Assembly (NCBI GenBank): GCA_903869875.1
Contig: CAIQAW010000007.1
Coordinates: 1 to 11,387, forward strand
Direction: 5' to 3'
Source of the DNA: Candidatus Nomurabacteria bacterium
GTDB lineage: Bacteria; Patescibacteriota; Minisyncoccia; Phycocordibacterales; UBA9973
DNA length: 11,387 bases
A model generated the notes under the pieces. That model did not search any database and was not told where the DNA came from. It saw nothing but the letters and a program-made list of their open reading frames with translations. Positions 1 through 6,141 of the stretch are shown here, piece by piece. A program made the position numbers and the translations under genes. How positions within the stretch are numbered: the first letter of the stretch is position 1; each line of letters starts with the position of its first letter.

Positions 1-1595
1 ACCCCACCGAACACGGCGAGGTTTTTGTACTTACAGACGGCGACGAATGCGACCAAGACATGGGTAACTACGAACGTTTTTTAGGGCTAAGTTTAACCCG
101 CACAAACTACATGACAACCGGCCGTGTATACCAGTCTGTTATAGAACGTGAACGTAACCTAGAATACGGTGGTGCATGTGTGCAGGTTGTACCGCACATA
201 CCACTTGAAGTTATACGCCGTATAGAACACGCGCGCGACGAAGCCAAGGCGAACGTAGTTGTTATAGAAATAGGTGGCACCATAGGCGAATACGAAAACA
301 TTTTATTCCTAGAAGCTGCCCGCATGTTAAAACTACGCCACCCTAAAAATGTTTTTGTGGCAGTTGTTTCGTACCTACCTATACCTAGTAAGGTTGGCGA
401 AATGAAAACCAAACCAACCCAGCACGCAGTGCGTACACTAAACGCGTCAGGTATACAACCAGACTTAATAATTGCCCGCAGTCAGGTACCACTGGACAAT
501 AAGCGTAAAGAAAAGCTTTCTATGTTCTGTAACGTGCCAGTAGACCGTGTTATATCTGCACCAGACGTAGATTCGGTTTACGATATACCAATGAACTTTG
601 AGAAAGAGGGTTTAAGCAACATGATATGCGACATAATGGGTATGACATGTTCAGTAGGCGAAACCCCACGTGCACGTGCGTGGAAAACTTTTGCCAAAAA
701 AGTGCACACAGTTAAGAAAGAAATAAATATTGCAGTTATAGGTAAATATTTTGGCACAGGTGACTTTGTTTTGTCAGACTCGTACCTGTCTGTTATTGAA
801 GCGGTAAAATATTCTGCATATGCAAACAATGTTAAACCAGTTTTAACTTGGATCAATTCATTAGATTTTGAAAATCCTGCCCGACATGGTCATTCTGGCG
901 GGCCTGCCCGAATAGCGAAGTCAGGCGGGAGAAAATTAAAACTAAAAGACTTAAAAAAATACGACGGCATATTAGTGCCGGGCGGTTTCGGTTCTCGTGG
1001 GGTAGAGGGTATAATTTCTACTATCGAATTTGCCCGAATAAATAAAATTCCATATTTTGGTTTGTGTTACGGTATGCAACTTGCTGTTATAGAATACGCA
1101 CGTAATGTATTAGGTTTGAAAGACGCACATACAAGGGAAGTTAACCCCAAGTCTACAAACATGTTAATAGACATTATGGACAGCCAGCGCGACAATGTTG
1201 CCCACAGTAAAATGGGCGGTAGTATGCGACTAGGTTCGTACCCATGTGTATTATCTAACGGCAGTATTGCACAAAAAGCATATTTTGGTACAACTAAAAA
1301 AGCCAAGGAAGCTAAAAACACCATTATCGAACGCCACCGCCACCGTTACGAAGTTAACCCTGCATATATAGAACGTTTACAAAAAGCAGGCTTGAATTTT
1401 TCAGGTATGTCGCCAGACGGTACACTGTGTGAAATAGCTGAACTGTCTAGAACCAAACCTGCCCGACATGGAGGTTTTGGCGGGCACCCGTTTTTTGTTG
1501 GTGTACAGTTCCACCCAGAATTTTTAGCACACCCATTGGCCCCACACCCACTATTTTCTGAATTTATAAAATCTGTAATAAAGAATAAAAAATAA
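1..1595 (+). CDS. pyrG: CTP synthase, 3' part (5' end outside window)
   Basis: CTP synthase aminates UTP to CTP with ATP and glutamine, the last step of pyrimidine nucleotide synthesis, in the cytosol. The reading frame is open from base 3 and begins PTEHGEVFVLTDGDE, matching the family's HGEVFV segment, so about 53 N-terminal residues with the P-loop lie outside the window. The visible 530 residues hold the synthetase domain (IGGTIGEYEN, KTKPTQH, CNVP) and a class I glutamine amidotransferase domain with the oxyanion loop LVPGGFGSRGVEG, the nucleophile Cys in GLCYGMQ, and the His/Glu pair in QFHPEF. All catalytic residues are present, so the enzyme should be active. It is roughly 38 residues longer than E. 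coli PyrG over the same span, as judged from memory of that sequence. Most of the excess is three PARxxxxGG insertions coded by palindromic repeats at 876-929 and 1458-1484. The next gene starts one base after the stop. Confidence 0.97.
   Translation, partial: PTEHGEVFVLTDGDECDQDMGNYERFLGLSLTRTNYMTTGRVYQSVIERERNLEYGGACVQVVPHIPLEVIRRIEHARDEAKANVVVIEIGGTIGEYENILFLEAARMLKLRHPKNVFVAVVSYLPIPSKVGEMKTKPTQHAVRTLNASGIQPDLIIARSQVPLDNKRKEKLSMFCNVPVDRVISAPDVDSVYDIPMNFEKEGLSNMICDIMGMTCSVGETPRARAWKTFAKKVHTVKKEINIAVIGKYFGTGDFVLSDSYLSVIEAVKYSAYANNVKPVLTWINSLDFENPARHGHSGGPARIAKSGGRKLKLKDLKKYDGILVPGGFGSRGVEGIISTIEFARINKIPYFGLCYGMQLAVIEYARNVLGLKDAHTREVNPKSTNMLIDIMDSQRDNVAHSKMGGSMRLGSYPCVLSNGSIAQKAYFGTTKKAKEAKNTIIERHRHRYEVNPAYIERLQKAGLNFSGMSPDGTLCEIAELSRTKPARHGGFGGHPFFVGVQFHPEFLAHPLAPHPLFSEFIKSVIKNKK
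876..929 (+). repeat. Tandem pair of 27-bp in-frame palindromic units inside pyrG
   Basis: Two abutting 27-bp units (876-902 and 903-929) each begin CCTGCCCGA and end GGCGGG with 12 variable bases between. CCTGCC pairs with GGCGGG through one T-G wobble; in the first unit GCCCG 879-883 also pairs with CGGGC 899-903. Both are read in the same frame as nine codons, giving PARHGHSGG and PARIAKSGG. They fall between the first segment of the glutaminase domain (WINSLDFEN) and the helix leading to YDGILVPGGFG, where E. coli PyrG has only a short connection. They resemble the short palindromic repeats seen in coding regions of other genomes, such as Rickettsia palindromic elements. Confidence 0.85.
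1458..1484 (+). repeat. Third copy of the 27-bp in-frame palindromic unit in pyrG
   Basis: This unit starts CCTGCCCGACATGG and ends TTGGCGGG, and it matches the unit at 876 except in six central bases. Stem GCCCG 1461-1465 pairs with CGGGC 1481-1485. It is in the same codon phase as the other two and codes PARHGGFGG. It lies between the strand LCEIAEL and HPFFVGVQFHPEF, which carries the catalytic His and Glu, at a loop where E. coli has only a few residues (VPN). Confidence 0.85.
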
Positions 1596-1596
1596 A

Positions 1597-1848
1597 ATGC
1601 AAAAACTTTGGTTTAAACGTAAAAAATATGGTTGGGGTTGGACACCTGTAACATGGCAGGGGTGGGTTGTTGTTTTGGTATACATAGGTTGTATGTTAGG
1701 TACCGCATCTTTATTAGACGGTGGTGTAGAAAAAGACTCAAATTTCTTAATACGTTTTATTGTACCTTTTGTATTTTTTACATCGATACTTATTGCCATC
1801 TGTTACAAAAAAGGTGAAAAACCCAAATGGACTTGGGGCGGTAAATAA
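1597..1848 (+). CDS. Small tryptophan-rich two-helix membrane protein, function unknown
   Basis: This 83-residue protein has a basic, aromatic N-terminus (MQKLWFKRKKYGWGW, then TPVTWQGW). A first hydrophobic helix spans about residues 23-41, followed by a short acidic loop (DGGVEKDS), a second helix at about 51-69, and a Lys/Trp tail (KKGEKPKWTWGGK). Seven tryptophans cluster near the membrane borders, suggesting an inner-membrane protein with both ends in the cytoplasm by the positive-inside rule. I do not recognise a function. The WFK+KYGWGW...WQGW pattern looks like a conserved family signature rather than chance. The gene starts one base after the pyrG stop with no Shine-Dalgarno sequence and is followed directly by a terminator, so it is probably co-transcribed with pyrG, perhaps by translational coupling. 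A shorter overlapping frame at 1632 lacks this composition and is not a gene. Confidence 0.8.
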   Translation: MQKLWFKRKKYGWGWTPVTWQGWVVVLVYIGCMLGTASLLDGGVEKDSNFLIRFIVPFVFFTSILIAICYKKGEKPKWTWGGK

Positions 1849-1885
1849 AAACAAAACTCCCGTAATGCGGGAGTTTTGTTTTTAT
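1845..1885. terminator. Strong bidirectional intrinsic terminator
   Basis: Arms 1847-1862 and 1868-1883 pair perfectly over 16 bp around a five-base loop (TAATG). The GC core is CTCCCG/CGGGAG, flanked by A-rich and T-rich arms, and two more A/T pairs extend the stem. The left arm overlaps the stop codon of the small membrane protein. T-rich tails on either strand let it end both the pyrG transcript and the tRNA-Gln transcript arriving from the right. Confidence 0.9.
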
Positions 1886-1893
1886 ATTTTTTG

Positions 1894-1964
1894 CTGCCCG
1901 ACAGGGATTCGAACCCCAATTAACGGTTCCAGAAACCGCTGTCCTACCATTAGACGATCAGGCA
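1894..1964 (-). tRNA. tRNA-Gln, anticodon CTG
   Basis: The minus strand folds into a complete 71-nt cloverleaf. The acceptor is TGCCTGA with TCGGGCA (one T-G pair), with the U1-A72 pair and G73 discriminator typical of glutamine tRNAs. The D arm contains TAATGGTA. Anticodon stem GCGGT/ACCGT closes the loop TTCTGGA, giving anticodon CTG, which reads CAG. The T arm has loop TTCGAAT. The 3' CCA is not encoded (GCAA follows) and must be added after transcription. The terminator at 1845-1885 lies nine bases downstream. Confidence 0.95.
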
Positions 1965-1974
1965 ATTAAGTCTT

Positions 1975-2002
1975 ATTATACATAATTTATAAGGATTTTC
2001 AA
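1975..2002 (-). promoter_or_regulatory. Promoter of tRNA-Gln
   Basis: On the minus strand, TTGAAA (2002-1997) and TATAAT (1980-1975) are separated by 16 bases, and the -10 box ends ten bases before the tRNA 5' end. The predicted start leaves a leader of only a few bases. The -35 hexamer is the same six base pairs used in the opposite direction by the transporter promoter. Confidence 0.75.
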
Positions 2003-2025
2003 GGTATGTAAATTTATGCTATACT
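1997..2025 (+). promoter_or_regulatory. Promoter of the TetA-like transporter gene
   Basis: TTTCAA (1997-2002) lies 17 bases before TATACT (2020-2025), which is preceded by the extended -10 dinucleotide TG (2017-2018). The predicted start near 2032 is about five bases before the ATG at 2037, so the mRNA is almost leaderless. This argues against the upstream in-frame ATG at 2016, which lies inside the extended -10 element. Confidence 0.65.
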
Positions 2026-2036
2026 TACAATCTTCT

Positions 2037-3233
2037 ATGAAAAAACCAACTATATCACCCAAAGCCATAATACTGTCCACTGTCTTTCTAGACGTTGTGG
2101 GTATCGGGCTTATAATTCCAGTACTACCTTCATACGTCGAATCTTTTGGTGTGTCGCATCTTGCCGTAACTGCATTGTTTGCTGTGTTTGCACTGTGTGC
2201 GTTTTTGTCTTCACCTATACTAGGTGTTATATCAGACCGTAAAGGCCGTCGGCCTGTGTTGTTAGTTAGTTTGGCGTCTAGTGCAGTAGGGTGGTTAATA
2301 TTTGCATTTTCACACAGTGTAGTTGGTCTATTCATTGGCCGTATTATAGACGGGTCTGCAGCGGGTAACCTACCTACAGCGCAGAACTACCTGGTGGACA
2401 TATCAAAGGACGAAAAAGAACGCGGCCAAAACCTGGGTCTTATCGGGGCAGTGTTTGGTGTTGCATTTATCATCGGCCCGTTGGTTGGTGGTTTGTTGTC
2501 TAGTTTTTATAAACCACTACCGTTTATTGTTGTTGGTTTCCTTGCAGTAATAAACACAATACTGGCATACTTTTTCTTACCGGAAACACACCACGAACGC
2601 AACCCAGAAAAAATGTCTTGGAACCCATTTGCACCACTTGCTAAGGCAATGAAGTCTAAAACATTAACACCACTATACATAGCATGGTTGTTGTTCGGTA
2701 TTGCTGCATCTGCAAACCAGTCTGTGTTTGCATTATATTTACAAGCCAAGTTTAGTTGGGGTGTATTAGCTGCAGGTACTATGATGGCTGTAGTTGGTAT
2801 TGTTATTTCTATAAACCAAGCTGTGTTAATTAAAAAGTTTTGGTTAAAACGTTTTTCTCCGGCAATGTTAAACTTGTGGTTGTTAGTACCGTTTGCAATA
2901 GGGTATGTAGTTATGGCGCTACCATACAAATGGGTGTTTGTACTTGGTTTAATTGTTACTGCATTTGGTCAGTCTGTTTACCGTGTTACCATGACCAGTC
3001 AAACAGTAGGCAAAGCAAGTAAAATGGAACAGGGTGAGACTATGGGGGTATTGGCGTCGCTTATGTCTTTATCTATGGTTATAGGGCCTTTATTGGGCGG
3101 TCTGGTGTATGGTTACGCACTACCTGCACCATTTTACCTTTCGGCTATAATATTGGCTGTAGCGTTCGTTTTACTGTATCGTGCCAACATTAAAACCCCA
3201 CCGATGGACATACCTGGCGTGCAGGCAATATAA
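2037..3233 (+). CDS. Major facilitator superfamily transporter, TetA-like
   Basis: This 398-residue protein has about 12 hydrophobic helices, the usual length for drug:H+ antiporters. Helix 1 carries FLDVVGIGLIIPVLP (about residues 17-31), the TetA-type Asp motif. The loop between helices 2 and 3 has motif A as GVISDRKGRRPVLL (about 63-77), with the Asp and basic residues of the conformational gate. A motif C-like glycine-rich stretch (GVAFIIGPLVGGLL) in helix 5 points to the exporter branch. The likely role is proton-driven efflux of a small hydrophobic compound at the cytoplasmic membrane; the substrate cannot be told from sequence. The start at 2037 is chosen because the -10 box overlaps the earlier ATG at 2016, and MKKPTISPKAIIL is a normal transporter N-terminus. 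The gene is divergent from tRNA-Gln, and a short perfect inverted repeat follows it. Confidence 0.9.
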   Translation: MKKPTISPKAIILSTVFLDVVGIGLIIPVLPSYVESFGVSHLAVTALFAVFALCAFLSSPILGVISDRKGRRPVLLVSLASSAVGWLIFAFSHSVVGLFIGRIIDGSAAGNLPTAQNYLVDISKDEKERGQNLGLIGAVFGVAFIIGPLVGGLLSSFYKPLPFIVVGFLAVINTILAYFFLPETHHERNPEKMSWNPFAPLAKAMKSKTLTPLYIAWLLFGIAASANQSVFALYLQAKFSWGVLAAGTMMAVVGIVISINQAVLIKKFWLKRFSPAMLNLWLLVPFAIGYVVMALPYKWVFVLGLIVTAFGQSVYRVTMTSQTVGKASKMEQGETMGVLASLMSLSMVIGPLLGGLVYGYALPAPFYLSAIILAVAFVLLYRANIKTPPMDIPGVQAI

Positions 3234-3251
3234 AACATAATCTGTGGAAAA

Positions 3252-3272
3252 CCCAGGTGTTGGACACCTGGG
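3252..3272. repeat. Perfect 9-bp inverted repeat between transporter and channel genes
   Basis: CCCAGGTGT (3252-3260) and ACACCTGGG (3264-3272) are exact inverted copies separated by TGG. No T-run follows, so it is a poor intrinsic terminator. It ends two bases before the predicted -35 region of the channel gene, so it could be an operator for that promoter, or a factor-independent but weak stop for the transporter transcript. Confidence 0.6.
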
Positions 3273-3274
3273 AA

Positions 3275-3303
3275 TTTGGGTGGTACAGCGCTTGTGATAT
3301 AAT
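3275..3303 (+). promoter_or_regulatory. Extended -10 promoter of the TMEM175-like gene
   Basis: A consensus TATAAT (3298-3303) is preceded by TG at 3295-3296, an extended -10. Only a weak -35 (TTTGGG, 3275-3280) lies 17 bases upstream. The ATG at 3310 follows the -10 box by six bases, so transcription should start at or next to the A of the start codon, giving a leaderless mRNA. Confidence 0.7.
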
Positions 3304-3309
3304 AAAAAC

Positions 3310-3945
3310 ATGAAACAACTACGCATGGAACAACTAGCAGACGGTATATTTGCTATCGTTATGACTTTATTGGTTTTTGAAATACACGTGCCTGATTTAA
3401 ACGGTGTAGTAACCGCAAGTAAATTAGCAGTATCTATGGTTTCGAACATTCCTGCAGTGCTTTCTTTTATACTTAGTTTTATTTTGTTGTTTACATACTG
3501 GCGTAGTCACCATTTTATAACATCTGTTTTTGCTAAAAACATAGACATAAACATGACAAACATAAATGCAATTTTTCTACTGTTTGTTGCATTGGTTCCT
3601 TTTTCGTCTAGTTTACTGGGTAGGTATTCTACAAACATATTTGCCATAATTATATTTTCTTTGCATGTTATATTTATTGGCTTGTCTTTATACAGAATGC
3701 GACGTTATGCAGAAAAATCTGTGCAAATAGAAACCGATATAGTAACTAAGTATGAAAGCAACCATGCGTATGTACGTATACTGTTTCCAGTTTTCTGTGC
3801 GGTAATTGCTATTGTCGTAGCATATTACAGTACGACATTGTCTTTGTTTTTGTTGACTATAGGTATACTGTTTAACTTGTCACGTCGTAGTACTTCGTAT
3901 ATATTTGCATTCTTGCGTTTGTTTAATAGAAATCTGGAAGGGTAG
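3310..3945 (+). CDS. TMEM175-family (DUF1211) potassium channel
   Basis: This 211-residue protein has six predicted helices, the normal size for bacterial TMEM175 subunits, which assemble as tetramers into potassium-permeable channels in the membrane. The family signature near the start, usually RxxxFSDGVFAIxxTLLVLEI, appears as RMEQLADGIFAI then VMTLLVFEI (residues 5-25). Next come the conserved FTYWRSHHF (61-69) and a helix with NAIFLLFVALVPF (86-98), matching the family's N-L-x-F-L-L-x-V-x-x-x-P-F pattern. The FSD triplet is LAD here, an unusual departure at a helix-packing motif. ATG 3310 is chosen because a near-perfect promoter sits six bases upstream; an internal Met at residue 6 would lose the signature Arg context. 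Seventeen of its 25 isoleucine codons are ATA. A terminator follows directly, so the gene is monocistronic. Confidence 0.88.
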   Translation: MKQLRMEQLADGIFAIVMTLLVFEIHVPDLNGVVTASKLAVSMVSNIPAVLSFILSFILLFTYWRSHHFITSVFAKNIDINMTNINAIFLLFVALVPFSSSLLGRYSTNIFAIIIFSLHVIFIGLSLYRMRRYAEKSVQIETDIVTKYESNHAYVRILFPVFCAVIAIVVAYYSTTLSLFLLTIGILFNLSRRSTSYIFAFLRLFNRNLEG

Positions 3946-3955
3946 TATAGACAAT

Positions 3956-3981
3956 AAAAAATACCCGCAAGGGTGTTTTTT
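3956..3981. terminator. Intrinsic terminator with GCAA tetraloop
   Basis: AAAAAATACCC pairs with GGGTGTTTTT around a GCAA (GNRA-type) loop at 3967-3970, with one T-G pair. The T-run closes the channel gene transcript eleven bases after its stop. The A-run on the left gives a T-run on the other strand, so it may also stop the minus-strand operon arriving from 4051. Confidence 0.85.
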
Positions 3982-4002
3982 AATTTGTATTTATTGAGCT
4001 TT

Positions 4003-4046
4003 CTCCCCTTGATAAGGGGGAGGTGCCTGGTAAGGCGGAGGGGGTT
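4003..4046. repeat. GC-rich intergenic hairpin repeat
   Basis: A double hairpin fills the space before the end of the pseudouridine synthase gene. CTCCCCTT (4003-4010) pairs with AAGGGGGAG (4014-4022) with one bulged G, then GCCT (4025-4028) pairs with AGGC (4033-4036), and GGAGGGGGTTT follows. Its composition differs sharply from the AT-rich surroundings. It resembles the CCCCTCC/GGAGGGG intergenic repeats common in many bacterial genomes (from memory), so it is probably a dispersed miniature repeat, possibly aiding termination of the minus-strand operon. Confidence 0.55.
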
Positions 4047-4050
4047 TGTT

Positions 4051-4989
4051 CTAATTTGCTATTCCTAGTAACCCTAAGAATTCTACTAGTTCTTTACCTT
4101 TTATTTCACGGTACGAACCTAATGGTAGTTTACCCAGTTCAACGTTCATTACACGGAAACGACTTAGTTTGTCTACTTCAAAACCTAATGCTTTACACAT
4201 ACGGCGTATTTGGCGGTTACGGCCTTCGGTTAGAACTATTTCAAATGTATGGTTGTCTACACGTCGGATTTTAGTTGGGCGTGTAAGTTCGCGTGGGGTT
4301 ATACGTACACCGTCGCGCATTTTAGCTAAAAACTGGTGGGTAATAGCACGGTTAACTACAACACGGTATTCTTTGTCGTGTTCACGTTGTGGGGACAGTA
4401 GGCGGTCTGTAACACGTCCATCGTTTGTCATTATCAGTAGACCGCTCGAGTCTTTGTCTAGTCGGCCAACAGGAAACACGTTGGCATTAAATTCGGTAAC
4501 CATGCGTATGTCGCGTTCGCCTTCCTGGGCACCGATGGTAACTATGCCAACTGGTTTGTTGTATGCAAAGTAAACTGGTTGTTCACGTTTTTGGCCAACT
4601 ATGTCTATCTGGTCAGTAGGTAATACTTTTTGGCCTATACTAGCTATTTGTCCATTAACAATAACAATACCGTCTGCCAACATTTCGTCTGCCATTTTGC
4701 GTGTAGCTATACCAAGTTCAGAAAGGCGTTTGTTTATGCGTACAGCACCGTTAGCAGACTTCTTAGGTATAGGGCTTTTACCTTTTACTTTAACAGGTGT
4801 GCCATCCTGGTTAACCAGGGGCCGAACCCCTGTATGCACAGGGGTTCGGCCCCTGGTGACACCAGTGTTTTCCTTTAATCTAGGTGTTGGTTTCCAGCCA
4901 CGAGGCACTTCAATACCTGACGCCTTCATTTTTTTGATGATGGCTTTTTTCTTATTAGCTGCGTGTTTTTTCTTACCTAGTTTTGTCAT
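4051..4989 (-). CDS. 23S rRNA pseudouridine synthase, RluF/RluB (RsuA) family
   Basis: This 312-residue enzyme isomerises uridine to pseudouridine in ribosomal RNA. Residues 1-40 are a very basic extension (TKLGKKKHAANKKK). An S4 RNA-binding domain follows at about 83-130 (RINKRLSELGIATRKMADEM), then the catalytic domain with VGRLDKDSSGLLIMTNDG, where Asp178 is the catalytic aspartate. EKEY-like DKEYRV and the EGRNRQIRRMCKALG motif (255-269) are typical of the RsuA/RluB/RluF branch; GRLDKDSxGL is closest to RluF. Between extension and S4 domain lies a palindrome-coded stretch (residues 45-59) that is foreign to the family. The start overlaps the last 17 bases of the upstream transporter gene, showing it is the last gene of the operon. 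The exact uridine target cannot be assigned, so no gene symbol is given. Confidence 0.92.
   Translation of the reverse strand: MTKLGKKKHAANKKKAIIKKMKASGIEVPRGWKPTPRLKENTGVTRGRTPVHTGVRPLVNQDGTPVKVKGKSPIPKKSANGAVRINKRLSELGIATRKMADEMLADGIVIVNGQIASIGQKVLPTDQIDIVGQKREQPVYFAYNKPVGIVTIGAQEGERDIRMVTEFNANVFPVGRLDKDSSGLLIMTNDGRVTDRLLSPQREHDKEYRVVVNRAITHQFLAKMRDGVRITPRELTRPTKIRRVDNHTFEIVLTEGRNRQIRRMCKALGFEVDKLSRFRVMNVELGKLPLGSYREIKGKELVEFLGLLGIAN
4814..4857. repeat. Perfect 20-bp-arm palindrome in frame in the pseudouridine synthase gene
   Basis: Arms 4814-4833 and 4838-4857 are exact inverted copies (core GGGGCCGAACCCCTG) around the four-base loop ATGC. In the gene's frame it codes TRGRTPVHTGVRPLV (residues 45-59), in the linker between the basic tail and the S4 domain. 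Because the palindrome is perfect apart from the loop, its other strand in the equivalent frame gives TRGRTPVCTGVRPLV, so either insertion orientation yields nearly the same peptide. It is much more GC-rich than the gene around it. Confidence 0.9.
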
Positions 4990-6139
4990 ATAGTTCGTGT
5001 ACGTTGTTAGTTGCGTATAATGTTATCATAACAGTTAACCCTAATAATAGATATAGTACGTCTTTGTTAGCAAAAAATATTACTAACGAACCAACTATAG
5101 GCATAATAACGTATGCAAACGGCGCCATTGAACGGAAAACCCATAATGTTTCTACGTCGCCTTCGGCTGTGTTTTCAAAAAAGTTGTATTCTGAAACAGC
5201 TTCTATTGTAGCTGCACCAACGCGTGTTAAAAATAGTGTTAATGCTAACAGTGCAACGTTGCCAATAGGTATAAATGGTAAAGATATAGTTGCCAGTGCC
5301 ATTATTATAATAGCAGTGCGAAGTAGTTTTTTCTGGCTTACACCCATGTCTACTAAAATACCAATAGGGTACTGAAGCAAAACAAACGCAGACAGCATAA
5401 CTGTAAAAATAATACCAATATTTGTAGACGACAAACCATGCACTGTGCGTAGGTATGAAGCTATGTATATAACCATCCATACATAGAACCACTGTAGGGT
5501 AAAGTTTATAACCATAATGCTACGTAAAGCCGGTTTTGCCCAAGTGTTTTTTATAGCTTTTAGAATAGATGTATGCGCGCGTGCCTTGTGTTCAATGTTT
5601 TTTAAATTACTATGTATAACTATAAATAGTACTAATAAAACAACAAAACTAATTGCGTACACTGATGCAATACCTATTTTGTCTGTACTGAATCCGGCAA
5701 TAGATGGTGCAAAAAGCCAACCCAAGTTTACCGCTAGTAAATATAGTCCACGTATATGGCCTGTTGTAGTTGGTGTTAGGTAGTGTTCCAGAACCAAGTC
5801 GTACAAGAAAAAACCAAACGACGTTAGCACCATATAGCACAATAACCCCGCAACTATAACAACACCTACAGAACCGTACAATACAAACCCTAAGCCTGCC
5901 AACAGTAAACCTAGTGTATACAGCAGGGTTTTTCTAATACCAAATTTATTGATTATAGAATTAGAATAAGAAACTACAATAACAGTTAATATAGAACCTA
6001 ATGTATATAAAATTCCAACCCAAGATTCGCTAATGTATTTTTCAAAAAAAGTAGCATTAGTGTATGTTGTTACCGCTGCCTGGAATGCAAACAGCACAGT
6101 TGCAGCTAGTATTATTTTTAGTTGCCTTGGGTACTTCAT
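4973..6139 (-). CDS. Major facilitator superfamily transporter, substrate unknown
   Basis: This 388-residue membrane protein has about 12 hydrophobic segments in two halves joined by a charged cytoplasmic loop (HSNLKNIEHKARAHTSILKAIKNTW, about residues 177-201; shown here in part only to locate it). A motif A-like turn after helix 2 reads NSIINKFGIRKTLL, a weak version that lacks the Asp-Arg-x-Gly-Arg core, and its second-half counterpart is GILVDMGVSQKKLL. This makes it a divergent member, and importer or exporter cannot be decided. It starts two bases after the RNase J stop and overlaps the pseudouridine synthase start by 17 bases, so it is the third gene of a four-gene transcript and probably translated by coupling, since no Shine-Dalgarno sequence is visible. 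It shares little obvious sequence with the TetA-like transporter at 2037. Confidence 0.85.
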   Translation of the reverse strand: MKYPRQLKIILAATVLFAFQAAVTTYTNATFFEKYISESWVGILYTLGSILTVIVVSYSNSIINKFGIRKTLLYTLGLLLAGLGFVLYGSVGVVIVAGLLCYMVLTSFGFFLYDLVLEHYLTPTTTGHIRGLYLLAVNLGWLFAPSIAGFSTDKIGIASVYAISFVVLLVLFIVIHSNLKNIEHKARAHTSILKAIKNTWAKPALRSIMVINFTLQWFYVWMVIYIASYLRTVHGLSSTNIGIIFTVMLSAFVLLQYPIGILVDMGVSQKKLLRTAIIIMALATISLPFIPIGNVALLALTLFLTRVGAATIEAVSEYNFFENTAEGDVETLWVFRSMAPFAYVIMPIVGSLVIFFANKDVLYLLLGLTVMITLYATNNVHELYDKTR

Positions 6140-6141
6140 AT

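Noticed and set aside
876..1484. CRISPR array
   Set aside because: The repeats are within a coding frame, are not regularly spaced, and two abut with no spacer; no cas genes are present.
2016..2036. ATG at 2016 for the TetA-like transporter
   Set aside because: The codon overlaps the extended -10 element, so it would lie upstream of the predicted transcription start.
4601..4993. Long plus-strand frame opposite the pseudouridine synthase gene
   Set aside because: It is an antisense shadow. The opposite strand has full family motifs, and this frame's only striking stretch is the palindrome peptide read from the other side.
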